Assembly (NCBI RefSeq): GCF_019097595.1 | Contig: NC_080727.1 | Span: forward strand, 5,647,501-5,711,500 | DNA: 64,000 nt | Origin: Hemibagrus wyckioides | Lineage: Eukaryota; Chordata; Actinopteri; Siluriformes; Bagridae | Reading direction: 5' to 3' | Part shown: piece after piece, positions 1 to 10,652 of the stretch | Layout of the letters: the number at the start of each line of letters is the position of its first letter | Numbering within the stretch: position 1 is the stretch's first letter | Notes under the pieces: model-generated | Told to the model about the DNA's origin: nothing | The model's input: the letters and a program-made list of their open reading frames with translations, nothing else | The model's database searches: none | Program-made: the position numbers and the translations under genes

Positions 1-97
1 GGAGTAGATAATATCTGGGCACCAGAATATGGGGAAAAAAATACAGAAGATAATTGTGTTTGCATTCCTCAATTTTGTTTTTGTGTAGTTGTAGGGC

Positions 98-258
98 ATT
101 TTTTTATTTATTTTTTTTATTTTTACTTATTTATTCTTTTTTTTATTTCATTATTTTATTTATTAGATTTTTTAATTAATTTGTTTATTTATTTAATTTT
201 TACATGTATGCTTATGTTATTTATTTATTAGATATTTATTTATTTTTAAAATTTTTTT
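98..258. repeat. T/A-rich low-complexity tract (TTTAT-type)
   Basis: Runs of TTTAT, ATTT and poly-T alternate over about 160 bp with almost no G or C. I see no gene or element in it. Confidence 0.8.
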
Positions 259-976
259 AAAGATGTATCTGGGCTGGAAATGTTTCTGAAACCTTCCAGA
301 CGCACTTCCTTTATCAGATACATCTCAAAATACAGTTATACTGTTAATACAGCTCCTAGGCTGTCGGTCAGTGGTCAGTATGTTTATCCTCAACCCCTTT
401 GCTCTAAAAACAGATTTGTTAGATATTAGCTTAGATATTATTAGATATTAGCTTAAAGGATAGGTCGATAAGTTTCATAGCCTCTCAGTGTTATTTTGTT
501 TAGGATGTAGTCATTATTAATGTCATCTATGGTCATGCATAGCTGCTAGAGAAAACGCTTAAAATGAGCCGGACGCTGGTGTGTGCTTCAGGACCAAGGT
601 TGGGATCTTGTGTCTAACCAGGTAGAACGAGGCATTTTAATTCCACAATTTAGCAACAATACGCAATGCATTCCAGAAACTTTTGGGAATTTCTTTTTTA
701 AAGTTGTAGTTTTTTTTTTTTTTTTTTTAGAAAATGCATTAAGAAATATTAGCTGTTGAAGTGGATTTAAGTGCAAGCCAAAGCAAATTCCTCTGCTGTA
801 ACTGCAACTTTTGTCAAATCAGTCTGTGTATTAAGGTGGTGCTCATAAAATGATAAATAATAATTTAACAAAAGATACAGCAGTGATTTGTTTTTGTTTT
901 TTTTTCCACGATCCAGCACCACTTTTCTGTCTCTGTTCAGGTTCAGAGTCAATTTCATTTCATTACCATGCAACGC

Positions 977-1024
977 ATATATATACACATATATAAATAT
1001 ATATATAAATATATATATATATAC
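977..1024. repeat. (TA)n microsatellite, interrupted
   Basis: Alternating TA with ACA and AAA interruptions covers about 48 bp. Confidence 0.85.
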
Positions 1025-1772
1025 GGTCATGCACATGTTCTCTGAAAGTCTTCGCATCCTGAAGGAGCCACCTTAATATACGTGGATCTGTTCCCTGTTT
1101 CCAATGTGTATGTGTGTGTCTCTCTATCACGTAACCCAGACCTTATTTTCTCAGCAATTAAGGCTAAGGGGTCCTGCCAGGCCCCAATTGCCACCCCGCC
1201 GCCCACTTCTCTCTTTCGACGAAGAGACTGGAACTGAGAAGTGGAATAGAAGAGCAAGCGCAGGAAAAAATCGTCCATATGGGTTCTTGCGGATAGGTAT
1301 TTATGTGCTCGGGCTTGTGTGGATGTACCATTTTACAATAAAAGTAAGAATGATGACGTGAGAGATCAGTAAAAAAAAATAATAAAAAATTGAGTGACGC
1401 GGGTACAAGCTTTTTTGAAACCGTGTAAGGTAAGAGGAAAGTTGCTCTTTTGTTTCTTAACGTTTGACTCCAGGGCTTTTGAAACTTTTAAATGCTTAGT
1501 GGAGAATTGGATTGTACGTCTGTAGTAGGAAAAAATATGCCTTTTTCTCTCTCTCTTTTTTTTTTTTTTTTGTCTGTACCTGTACACTTAAAATGTTGCA
1601 ATAGCGATGCTTATTTCTTTTGCCTCCAAGGGACTGTGCAGTTGCCTTGTAAGAGAAATAGTTTTGGTTTTAAAAGCCTTTTACCTTCAGGCTCTCACGA
1701 TGCGGTGAGTATTTCTTCTGTGTGTGCGCTTCTCGGACGATTTCCTGTCTAATCAAGCGGTTTATTTTGCAG

Positions 1773-1936
1773 ATACGACGGCCGCGGTCATTTACATGAC
1801 CTTTCGGAGTATGACGCAGACTCGTGGAACCAGAGCTACCAGCTTTCTGAAGAGGAAGCCAGGATCGAAGCGCTGTGTGATGAGGAGAGATACCTGGCCT
1901 TGCACACTGACCTGCTGGAAGAAGAGGCCAGGCAAG
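1773..1936 (+). CDS. sfswap: SFSWAP window exon 1: DRY/EERY (SWAP N-terminal) domain
   Basis: The exon runs from TTTTGCAG to a GTACAG donor and gives window residues 1-54 plus one base. Its first base is the third base of an Arg codon, so the protein reads [15 protein letters not shown] and later [20 protein letters not shown]. The paired RYDG and EERY motifs define the SWAP N-terminal domain of SFSWAP-type splicing regulators. The protein acts in the nucleus. The preceding exon must end in phase 2 and is not in the window. Compared with the human protein the segment SEYDADSW is about two residues shorter. The identification is very secure because of near-identity over 54 residues. Confidence 0.97.
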
Positions 1937-2730
1937 GTACAGAGTTTGCACAGCCTTTCACGGTTTTTTGGATACATTTATCACAGGCTAGATCTAGGAT
2001 CTAAAAGCTTTTCTGGGCATGGTTAGGAAATAAAAACGGTTTTGCAAATATATGCAAATGTACTAATTAAAAAAAAAAAAAAAGATTATAATCAACCACT
2101 GATTATATACCAACTAATTTTTTTTAGCCTACTATGATTAATAACAAACAAAACTCACCAGAATAAAACAACCAGATTCATTAGATAATTTTGACATCTT
2201 GTGGTCAAAGAGGAATATATGAGTTTATTAAAGGACATGTAACTTTTGTATATTTTTTTTTTAAGTATTTGATTAAGCCAGGTGAATTTGTGAATCATAA
2301 AGAAAGGTGTGTATGTAAATTTGAAAAGCTGAATTTCTGTGTACTGGAAGCTGTGACACAAATTCCTCGTATGCGCAAACATACTTGGCAACAAAGCCCT
2401 TTTCCGACTTCCGACTACAGTGTCACCGGACTTGATCCCGCGAATATCATGAGCCGACATTTGCACAAGAAGGGCACTTAATCCAGAGCCTCAGTAGCGA
2501 TAACTGAGCCATTCGCACTGCACAAGCACAGCTTGAGTCCAGAGAAATCTGAGGTGTGAATACTAAAGTGCGTAATTGCGGTATTATCTCCTCGCTACAC
2601 GCACTTAACTCAACTCTGAATACGGCTCTGTTTGACCCAGAACGCACCGAATCGTTTAGTTATGTTAGAATTTCCACCACTGACTCCAGAGTCTGGTTTA
2701 TTAATTGTCATATTCTTTTATGATGTGCAG
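1937..2730 (+). other. SFSWAP intron, 794 bp
   Basis: Short intron with a poly-A run near 2068-2083. The stretch at about 2470-2650 is of higher complexity but has no recognisable gene or repeat. The acceptor is TGATGTGCAG. Confidence 0.85.
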
Positions 2731-2862
2731 AAGAGGAATATAAAAGGCTAAGTGAAGCTCTGGCTGATGAAGGTTCCTACAACGCAGTGGCTTTCCGCTA
2801 CAGTGCTGATTACTACGACCCCTCGCAGCCCACTGAAGAAGAGGATGGCAGCAAAGACAATG
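2731..2862 (+). CDS. sfswap: SFSWAP window exon 2: end of DRY/EERY region
   Basis: The exon enters in phase 1 (G from the previous exon plus AA makes Glu) and gives residues 55-98: [20 protein letters not shown], then a tyrosine-rich block with DYYDPS and an acidic tail [11 protein letters not shown]. It leaves in phase 1 (AAT G). It matches the SFSWAP segment [11 protein letters not shown] followed by YDPSEPTEEE. The donor is GTGGGC, which lacks the usual A at +3/+4 and looks weak. A (CA)n tract starts a few bases into the intron, so splicing of this exon may depend on auxiliary factors (inference). Confidence 0.97.
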
Positions 2863-2866
2863 GTGG

Positions 2867-2868
<2 letters not shown>

Positions 2869-2902
<34 letters not shown>
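2869..2902. repeat. (CA)n microsatellite next to a 5' splice site
   Basis: About 16 CA units start six bases after the exon 2 donor GT. Confidence 0.95.
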
Positions 2903-2904
<2 letters not shown>

Positions 2905-3514
2905 GGGAGGAACAGTCTAGAGGAATAGATTATAACATAATTATAAACGGAATACAAACTGTTATTCCTGGAAGTGTTTAACTATAAAATGAAAGAATAG
3001 TAAGAAAATATCAAACTTTTTTTTTTTTTAACACTAAAGGACACATACACAAAGCTCTAAAACTAGCAATATAAATTCATGGCCACTTTTAATACTCACG
3101 CCAGCCCTGGCACAAACTCTTCAAACCAGTCTCTAGGTCATTTCTCAGTAAATAAACAGTAACCAGCCCTTGAAAACATGCAAATATGCCCATGCATATA
3201 CACAGACCTTGATGATGAATTATTCAGACGCTCTAAAGTCAAATGAGGTGTCATTTTCCAAGGTTTTAAAAAGATCCACCGAGGTATTCAATGGTTAAAC
3301 AGCAAAGATTGCTTAACGGCAGCATGCAGAACAGTAGCACATTCTTGTTGTATAAATAGGGATGGCTGTTTTTTTGTTTTTTTTTGTGTATCCTTCCTTA
3401 CACTCCATCGGTATCAGCTTTCAAAGAAACATGGCCTTAATATTAATCCAAATAAAAATAGTCCACAATAGCGTGTGTATTTATTTTTTTGTAATATATA
3501 TTTACCACATCTTG

Positions 3515-3949
3515 TACAAGGCAGTGGTGAGACCGGCCATGCTGTATGGTTTAGAGGCAGTGTCACTGAGGAAGAGACACAGGAGTCAGAGCTGGAGGTA
3601 GCTGAGCTGAAGATGTTGAGGTTCTCTTTGGGAGTGACGAGGTTGGACAGGATTAGGAACGGGTACATCAGAGGGACGGCTCATGTTGGACATTTGGGGG
3701 ACGAAGTTAGAGAGGCCAGATTAAGATGGTTTGGACATGTCCAGAGGAGGGAGAGTGAGTATATTGGTAGGAGAATGTTGGACATGGAGCTGACAGGCAG
3801 GAGGCAAAAGAGGAAGGCCAAAGAGGAGGTATATGGATGTAATAAATGAGGATATGAAGCAAATGTTGAGGATGCAGAAGATAGGGATAGGTGGAGGGAG
3901 ATGATTCGCTGTGGCCACCCCGAAGGGAAAAGCCGAAAGAAGAAGAAGA
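3515..3949 (+). mobile_element. RTE-like LINE, 5'-truncated 3' end
   Basis: The + strand encodes a degraded C-terminus of a non-LTR reverse transcriptase ORF: RPAMLYGLEAVS in one frame, then ELEVAELKMLRFSLGVTRLD, then REARLRWFGHVQRRESEYIG. A non-coding tail ends in AAAGCCGAAAGAAGAAGAAG. The flanks TTTACCACATCTTG (3501-3514) and TTTACTCCATCTTG (3950-3963) differ at two of 14 positions and look like a target-site duplication. Frameshifts make it a dead copy. Assignment to RTE rather than another LINE clade is by resemblance. Confidence 0.85.
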
Positions 3950-4365
3950 TTTACTCCATCTTGAAGCTACACTTGCTCTGTTTGACATAACACCGCTTGT
4001 ATTTTTGGTTTTGTACAGAAATCTAAGCATCCTTCTTTATAATCCAGTGCGACCAAGCTTTTAATTTTCCAAAAGAAAGCCTTGGCAAAGGTTTGAGGAC
4101 AGGTCTATTCATCTGCATCAACTTCACACTGGCAATGCAATGGACCCGCCAGTATTGTACCAGAGGTTTTCCTGAATTTTTGGCAGAAATGGCACTTTTC
4201 TGTGGTCTTAAATTATTGATGTAGGAAAGAAAAAGTTGGCCGGACCGAGTCACTTCCTCGCCAGTAAAATGAATTTTCCGCAGCAGATGGCCAGGCAGTT
4301 GGGTCATCACTCATTTCACTAAATGTTTAGTTGTTTATTAATTTAATTTTGCGGCATATTTTTAT

Positions 4366-5285
4366 CATTCCAAATCTTGGCTTACTTTTTTTTTAGAAAT
4401 ATTAGCAAGAAGTTACAAAACACTGCTTGAGCTGCAATTAATTTTAATTTAATAATTTAACTGTTAGTATGAATATTTAAAAAAAACTTATTTACTGAAT
4501 ACCAAAAATATTTAGGATTATTTTCCAACATTGAAATTTCAGCCCTAGTTCTGTAATACTGCTTCAGAGCTACTACAGAATTCTTAACGAGGCTTAAATA
4601 ATTAGCAGGTAACTAACTACAAATACAGCAATACTGACAGTATCGGATGATGTAAACGGTAGGCCAGTAATCCTTATTTGTTCAGTGCTGACCAAAAAAT
4701 TCCAAATAAAGCCACTATCCACTGGCAATCTTGATAAGTGAAAGATTTAATTTAATCTTTATTAATCCTAAGAGAAATCCAAAAGGAATTTCATTTTCAG
4801 TGTTTGGAATTTATTTATTTATTTATTTATTGATTGATTGATTGTATATTGCTAGCATTCCAAATGGCTTACTTTGTAAGAAGCAATAGCAAGAAGTTAT
4901 ATAAATGTAAGTTATATAGTTGTATAAATTAATTGTTAGTAGGAATATATTTAAAAAATGTAAATTTAGCTGTAGTTCTATAATACTGCTTTAAACCGAC
5001 TACAGAACTTTTAACAAGGCTTAAGTAAATATCAGGTACAATACAATAATACTGAGAGCAGACCAGTAATCTTAATTGATGGATTTGTAGCTCTAATTTG
5101 TTCGGTTCTGTCTGGTAAAATGCCAGATTAAGCCATTATTTACTGGCTATCTTAATAAGTGAAAGAGTTAAATGATTAATACTAAGAGAAATCCAAAATT
5201 AATTTTATTTTTAGTGTTCCAAATGTTGACTTACTTTGTTATAAATTATAGCAAGAAGTTACACAACACTGCTTGAGCTGCAGAT
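4366..5285. repeat. Diverged tandem duplication, unit about 360-490 bp
   Basis: A block starting ATTCCAAAT..GGCTTACTTT at about 4367 recurs at about 4857 and again, truncated, at about 5216. Shared landmarks in the first two copies are AGCAAGAAGTTA, CTGTAATACTGCTT versus CTATAATACTGCTT, ACTACAGAA, AGGCTTAA, and CTAAGAGAAATCCAAAA. The third copy stops after CACTGCTTGAGCTGCAG, where an AT microsatellite starts. No coding potential is seen. Confidence 0.8.
4807..4848. repeat. (TTTA)n(TTGA)n microsatellite
   Basis: Tetranucleotide runs lie near the junction of the first two units of the tandem duplication. Confidence 0.85.
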
Positions 5286-5288
5286 ATT

Positions 5289-5329
5289 TTAAATATATAT
5301 ATATATATATATGTATGTTAGTAGCAATA

Positions 5330-5377
<48 letters not shown>

Positions 5378-5385
5378 TATGTTTT
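5289..5385. repeat. (TA)n microsatellite cluster
   Basis: Two long TA runs are separated by a short TATGTTAGTAGCAATATTTAA interruption. Confidence 0.9.
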
Positions 5386-6067
5386 GCGTATATTATATTT
5401 TGAGCAAATTTTTTTTCCATTAAAATTGGAATCGACTCGCGGCTTGACTCTTATTTTTCACTAGCTGCATCCCAAATGATGTACTACACACTGCGCACTT
5501 ACATTATGCCCAATATGCAAGTGTAGTAAATTTTTTATTATTTTATTTGTTTTACTAAATGAAATTAGAAGCCGTTTCCCAGTTGGATCCCAAATGACGG
5601 CAAACACAAGTAACGTGATGCTCAGTTTAGCATAAAAAAAAAAATTTCTTTTAAATGTTGAAAAATAAATTCTTCGACTATATACATTTTATCTTATCCA
5701 GCATTAGCGTCTGCTAGCCCCGCCCCTTTTCCACTTTGTAAGTAAAGCTGTGAGCGTCAAGTGTCCGACATTTCACACTTCATTTTTTTTTTTTTTTTTC
5801 GGTTGAGTAAATGCATCATCCAGGGAACTGAAGTGCACTTCTTCTTCTTCTTGGAGCTTTTTAGTCTGAACAAAGTATTCAAAGTATTTATACTACAAAA
5901 TGCTGGGAAGCAGCTGATGTTTAGAATCGGTATTGACTCTTTTTTTGGATCGACTCTGATGTGAGCCGAAAGCAGGATTTTGCTTACTTAACATATTTGC
6001 AGAAAAAAATTGTTGGCATTCAAATTAAAAAGAAAACCACATTATTAAAACATGACACTTGAAAAAA

Positions 6068-6101
6068 AAAAAATAATAATAATAATAATAATAATAATAA
6101 T
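6068..6101. repeat. (AAT)n microsatellite
   Basis: About eleven AAT units follow a poly-A run. Confidence 0.9.
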
Positions 6102-6325
6102 CGTTTCACAGCCCTCTATTACATCCCTCTATTAGACCCATACGGCACGGCGGTCAGCCTTCTCTAACCCATCAAACCGAAAAGAAGAAGCACATCTGAT
6201 AGAACTGACAGTAATTAAAAGTGAAACTTCAAGTGGTTCTGGTGCTTCAGGCATCTTGCGCTTTGTATTCTTTTTTTTTCTCTTTATTTTCTCTCTCTCA
6301 ACTTCATATCCTCTCATCCCTTCAG

Positions 6326-6405
6326 AGCCCGAGCCCCAGGAAGAAGGCGGTGAAGAGCCGTTCGTAGCACCTCCTGGATTGATCATACCCTCCGATGTAG
6401 AGCTG
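6326..6405 (+). CDS. sfswap: SFSWAP window exon 3: acidic linker before SURP1
   Basis: An 80-bp exon completes a Glu codon (G plus AG) and gives residues 99-125, with EEPFVAPPGLIIPSDVEL as its recognisable core. This matches the SFSWAP linker EEPFVAP..SVPSDVEL directly before SURP1. The acceptor follows a T/C-rich tract (CCCTTCAG) and the donor is GTAAGA. It ends in phase 0. If the following intron were retained, translation would run 20 codons and stop at 6466-6468, a possible premature stop. That is an inference, not evidence of regulation. Confidence 0.97.
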
Positions 6406-6633
6406 GTAAGATTTAACAATGAGTCACAAGAATTTGAGCAGCAGCTGGGTCTGAATAGTAACTATTAACATCATCATTCAGAGAGAGGAGCAGCTTTATG
6501 GTGTGCTGGAAGCCTGTCATGCTTTGGAGTTATTTTGTTATTTTAAATTATTTAATTACATGTAAATGTATTAAGAATACTGTGTTTTATTAAGTATGCA
6601 CAGAGAAACAGTATGCAGAAATACACACCCACA

Positions 6634-6634
<1 letters not shown>

Positions 6635-6681
<47 letters not shown>
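6635..6681. repeat. (GT)n(AT)n microsatellite
   Basis: A short GT run passes directly into a longer TA run. Confidence 0.9.
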
Positions 6682-6685
<4 letters not shown>

Positions 6686-8354
6686 TGTGTTTATATTGAG
6701 TTTAATATAAATCTAGATGTATTCACTCTTGCAGCCAATCTGAGAGCTCCTAATTTAGCTTAAAAATTATTTCTAACTAGGAATCCAAGTTTAAGAGAGA
6801 TCTCAAAACATCTCTGAGCAAATTTTATCTTATAGAGGAGGCAGGGCTGACCCCGTCACTAGGTTTGACACATTCTTTTGAATACTGTGATTGCTTGTCC
6901 AATGAAATAAGAGCACTTTTAAATATTATAAGCTTTTCTTACAACATTAAGAAATTTAAGGATATATCATGTTGGGGTTATGTTCATGAAAGATCATGTT
7001 AGAGATACGCGAACATCTCCTACACGAGACGTTAGCGTGTCACTTACATGATCAATCACGTACATAATCCCTGCACTGTCCCTCTCACTGTCCTTGTTGA
7101 ATTTTCAGCCATTTTCTCCTTGGCTAAAGAAACCCTTAAGCCTCTTAAAAGTCCTCTTCCCTACTGCTAATGCCTTTTGTCCTTAGCTCTTTTAAAGATA
7201 AAGATGCTTTGTGGAAAAACATTTATTTTTACAAGGATATTCTTTTTAATTTTAAGGGGAAATGCCGACATTTTCTTCGAATTTTGTCAGCGGGTGCAAC
7301 AGTTTTCTTGAATATGGGCGCTGTTTATTAATATTACAAAAATTGAACTTATTTGTGCTCAGTGCTCACAGAAGTGAAGTACCCTCTCCCTGTCTGCAGC
7401 ACTGTGTGTTCAGACTCCTTTCTGTCACAGCCAGCATCATCTCTGCACAACTCTAGCTCTTCTGTGGGATTATACCAGAATATATATTCACTTCCCACAC
7501 ACATTCATGAGCCTTGGGAGCCCTTCAATCTGTTGCTGCTTTACTGGTTGTCTTGCCTTGCACTTTTGGTACCACTACATACTGGGAATCCCACCCCCAC
7601 CCCACAAGACCTGCCGTTGTGTTGACGCTCCGACATCATGATGTTAACCATCATTATGTTAAAGATTTTTACGCTTGCCAATTTTTTCCTTCTTCCTTCA
7701 CATCAGATGAGACCCGAGGTGCAACTGTGATGTAATATAGTCATAACCACTCACTTAATATCCACACACAGTTCTTGTTAAAAACATCTCTGAGAAGCTC
7801 ATCATCAACATCAGAGTTATAGCTCTTCTCTCATTGCTGTGCAGAAACTTCAGTCCAGGACGTTGACTACAGTAAAATAGATCCAGGCATGGAGCTGTAA
7901 CAGTGCAGTTCAAGTAGCTTTTTATGAGATTTATGTTCTATTTCAGAGCAAACTAAAGACCTGCCTTTGTGGAGGTGTCTATTTTCTTATGCTCTGTTTG
8001 AATGAAAAATTGTTCAGCTATGTGCCACTGTTCCTTAACCCTACACCTTCATGGATTTTATTGCAGGTGACGTGATGCATTATATTAAACTTATTCCATA
8101 AAGCTGTTGGATTTACAATCAGATTATAAAGGCGTGTTCTGTAACATTTATTCTGATAGAGGTTTAGAGGGTTTGAAGGCACACCACACTCCCTCACTCT
8201 AATATATGATATCGTTTTTATGGTAACAGCTAATTCAAATGATTGTAAATGGAAAATTTTGGAAGCTTCTGAGGAGCTTTTAGGTTTGGGAAGAGACACC
8301 AGTCAGTAGGTTTTCCTCCACAGGAAAGTCTTCAATCTTTAACGCTTTTCATGT

Positions 8355-8928
8355 CAGGGGTGTCTAAACCTTTTTCAAAGGAGGCTTGATTAGATCTCAT
8401 GAAATATATATGATGTATATACCAAAAATATTTGGAGGAACTAACATGAGCATATTTTTAATATTTGGTTCGACCCAAATCCACTTCTTTTAAGAAGTTT
8501 TTCCCAAGCTTATTGGTAGCTCCGTGGATACCCAACGTTGGCTAATTTTGCACTTTTTGTCCATGGCTATGACGGAACTTGCAGGTGTAAGGAGATGTGG
8601 TAGCTTAGCGGTTAAGGTGCTGATAGGAAGGTTGTGAGTTCAAAGCCAAGGTCCACCAAGCTGGGCCTTAACCATTAATCGCTCAGTTGTATAAAATGAA
8701 ATAAAATGTCGCTCTGGATAAGGGTGTCTGCCAAATGCCGTATATGTATTTACTGATGAAACAGGTTTTGCATTATAGCCAACTGTTATCGCAGTCTGCT
8801 GCCACCATCAGGTGAAAGGAATAATTGCATCGTGTTGGTCAGCGGTCATAATGTTCAAAGAGAGGAGCCACAAGCCTGTTAACGCACTGGGCTACATTTA
8901 GCCCTGGGGCTGGATTTAAACACCCTGA
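8355..8928. mobile_element. Non-autonomous hAT-like element with nested SINE
   Basis: The left end reads CAGGGGTGTCTAAACCTTTT. The right end read backwards is TCAGGGTGTTTAAATCCAG. Such CAGGGGTGTC-type inverted ends are typical of hAT elements in vertebrates. The interior of about 575 bp has no transposase frame and contains a SINE at 8596-8748. I do not see an 8-bp target duplication, so the copy is probably old. Confidence 0.65.
8596..8748 (+). mobile_element. tRNA-derived SINE (family 1), internally shortened
   Basis: A tRNA-like head has box A-like TAGCTTAGCGGTTAAGG and box B-like GTTCAAAGCC. It is followed by CCACCAAGCTGGGCC and the tail CTCTGGATAAGGGTGTCTGC. Between them part of the usual AGCAAGGCCCTTAA segment is missing. 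Other copies are at 14368, 24072 (minus), 33412 and a fragment at 38036. Confidence 0.85.
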
Positions 8929-10417
8929 CTTAAGTGATAACAGAAAGTGACATGTTTTGTGGGTGTTTTTAGTTCTGAACAAAAAGTATAACTCATCATA
9001 TTTTTAAATATCAGTTTATAGCATCAGTTTTAACAGTTTTTATGATTACAGTGTTCCATTTTAATTAATAAGATGTAATGAAAATGCTGGCACTGGGACA
9101 TGTTGTTAATGTGAATAGATGTTGCTTCATTATTAAAGATTTTTAAGATGATATTAATCAGAGTTTAATATAATATAAATGGAAATGTTATTCCATTTGC
9201 CTCTCAAAAAACATGTCTTCTTGTTCGCTTTGGACTCCTGTGAATCTCTTAGGCATTTTTTTTAGGCACTCTAAACATTATCATATCTTTTAATATCCTT
9301 CCACAGCTCTCCAAGTGGTCAATATTTTCTATTTTGGGACTCATAAAAAGCTGTTTTTCTGATCCCACTGCTCCCAAAGCAAACTGTTCAAGAGTTTAAG
9401 TGCGTTTGAACTTTTCATGCATAAATAAGATTCCCAGTAAACATCTAATGAGTGCTTTAAGGCGCTCTGAGAAAAGCGCATTCAAGTAAATTACCTCGAG
9501 GACGTCAACAGCGATTCAAACTTTCCAGCAAATGAACATAAAAACAAACAAAAAAGTGCTATGATGAAATTTCTTCAAGTATGTATTCCGTTTATGGGGA
9601 ACCTTTAAAAGTATACATACTTTTCTATATTTTTTACATCTATCTGCTAAGTGGGATGCGAACTTTTAAACTCAGCTGAACGTTTATGTGGGTAATTGTC
9701 CATCTGGTGAATTTATACAGCTCAGAAATGACTGGGAGAAACGGAAGCTGTATTGAACATCTCACATCACATCCACTTAAAAGATCAGATTTGAGCTCTC
9801 GTACAGTCTGAAATGTAAATTCCTTGGCAAAATTTCAAATCTATAGCATTACACCTACAGCTTTAAAATTACGCCAGTCAATTTACATTTCGTTAAAGTA
9901 TTCATCTTTTAAAGTGGACGTGATGTAAGCCACTCAAAAATTGTCCCAGCAGAATGAAACAGCGGCTGACGTTTTTCACGGTAGTCCAAGCTGCAAAGTC
10001 GGTATCTGAAGGTCAATTCTGGTGACCTTTTGAGTGGCCTTGTTTGTCGAGGCTTAGAATAGAGAGAATGGAACGAGAGTGGAACATTCCATTTATGTCG
10101 ACAGGGTGCAGTCGACAGGTTGCTTTCAGCTCAGCGGGGTCCTTGGAAACAGCACGAGTTCTGAGGCATCTCTTCTAGTGTCCCTGAAATCAAAAATTGG
10201 TGTGTCAGAGAAGTGGACTCCAATATGATTGTATATCCAGGGGGAAAATACTGTCGGAGTGTCACTATTAGAAAAAAATGATTGGATTTGTATTAGTAGG
10301 TCGTTCTAACCCCGCCCCCCGTTTAGTCTTTACTATTTTGCGCTCATCAACGGCCAGCCAGTTTCCAAAAGGGGAGGGTGAAGGTTATGAATTGCTTCAT
10401 TTAGAAGAAGAATTGAG

Positions 10418-10652
10418 GGCAAGAAGCCTTTATCACCACCTCATAGTGGAATTCTTTTCTTCATGTATCCTAGCTGAGGAAGTTATAGGGGTCAGAGTGC
10501 AGGGGCAGCTAAGATACAGCACCCAGGGAGCAGGGAGGGTTAAGGGCCTTGCTTAATTGCCCAATAGTGGAGCTTGGGGGTGCTGGGGCTTGATCCCTGA
10601 TCATTTAATAAACAACCCAGAGCCTTAACCACTTGAAAAACCACTGCCCCTA
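10418..10652 (-). mobile_element. tRNA-derived SINE (family 2)
   Basis: Read on the minus strand it has a tRNA-like head (AGTGGTTAAGGCTCTGGGTT then GGGATCAAGCCCCAGCA). Then come GGGCAATTAAGCAAGGCCC, GCTGCCCCTGCACTCTGACC, CTTCCTCAGCTAGGATA and GAAGAAAAGAATTCCACT, ending in ATAAAGGCTTCT. It is the most complete of five copies in the window. Confidence 0.8.

Larger units (their letters stand above)
1..1772 (+). other. Upstream intron of SFSWAP (3' part)
   Basis: This is non-coding sequence before the first exon seen. I searched it for the missing N-terminal coding block (the segment ending in PWMGD and an ILIDR-like motif) and found none, so that exon lies upstream of the window. The stretch holds T-rich low-complexity DNA near 98-258, poly-T near 710-730 and an AT microsatellite at 977-1024. 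The acceptor is preceded by a T-rich tract ending in TTTTGCAG. Confidence 0.75.
2863..6325 (+). other. SFSWAP intron, 3.46 kb
   Basis: It contains a CA microsatellite at its 5' end, a LINE 3' fragment (3515-3949), a diverged tandem repeat (4366-5285) and AT and AAT microsatellites. The section 5460-5870 starts with a sequence resembling the ends of common fish DNA repeats (CATCCCAAATGATGTACT), which I could not bound. The acceptor has a long T/C-rich tract before CTTCAG. Confidence 0.8.

Noticed and set aside
1691..1704. A 14-base segment between TTTTACCTTCAG and GTGAGT that would join in phase to exon 1773
   Set aside because: It ends in CG, so CG plus A would give the required Arg. But the encoded residues and the frame in front of it do not resemble the SFSWAP N-terminus, and the next intron would be only 68 bases. 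Probably a chance acceptor-donor pair. RNA reads across 1704/1773 would change this view.
5465..5870. A non-autonomous transposon beginning near CATCCCAAATGATGTACT
   Set aside because: The left part resembles a common fish repeat, but I could not find the matching end, so I do not list it as an element.
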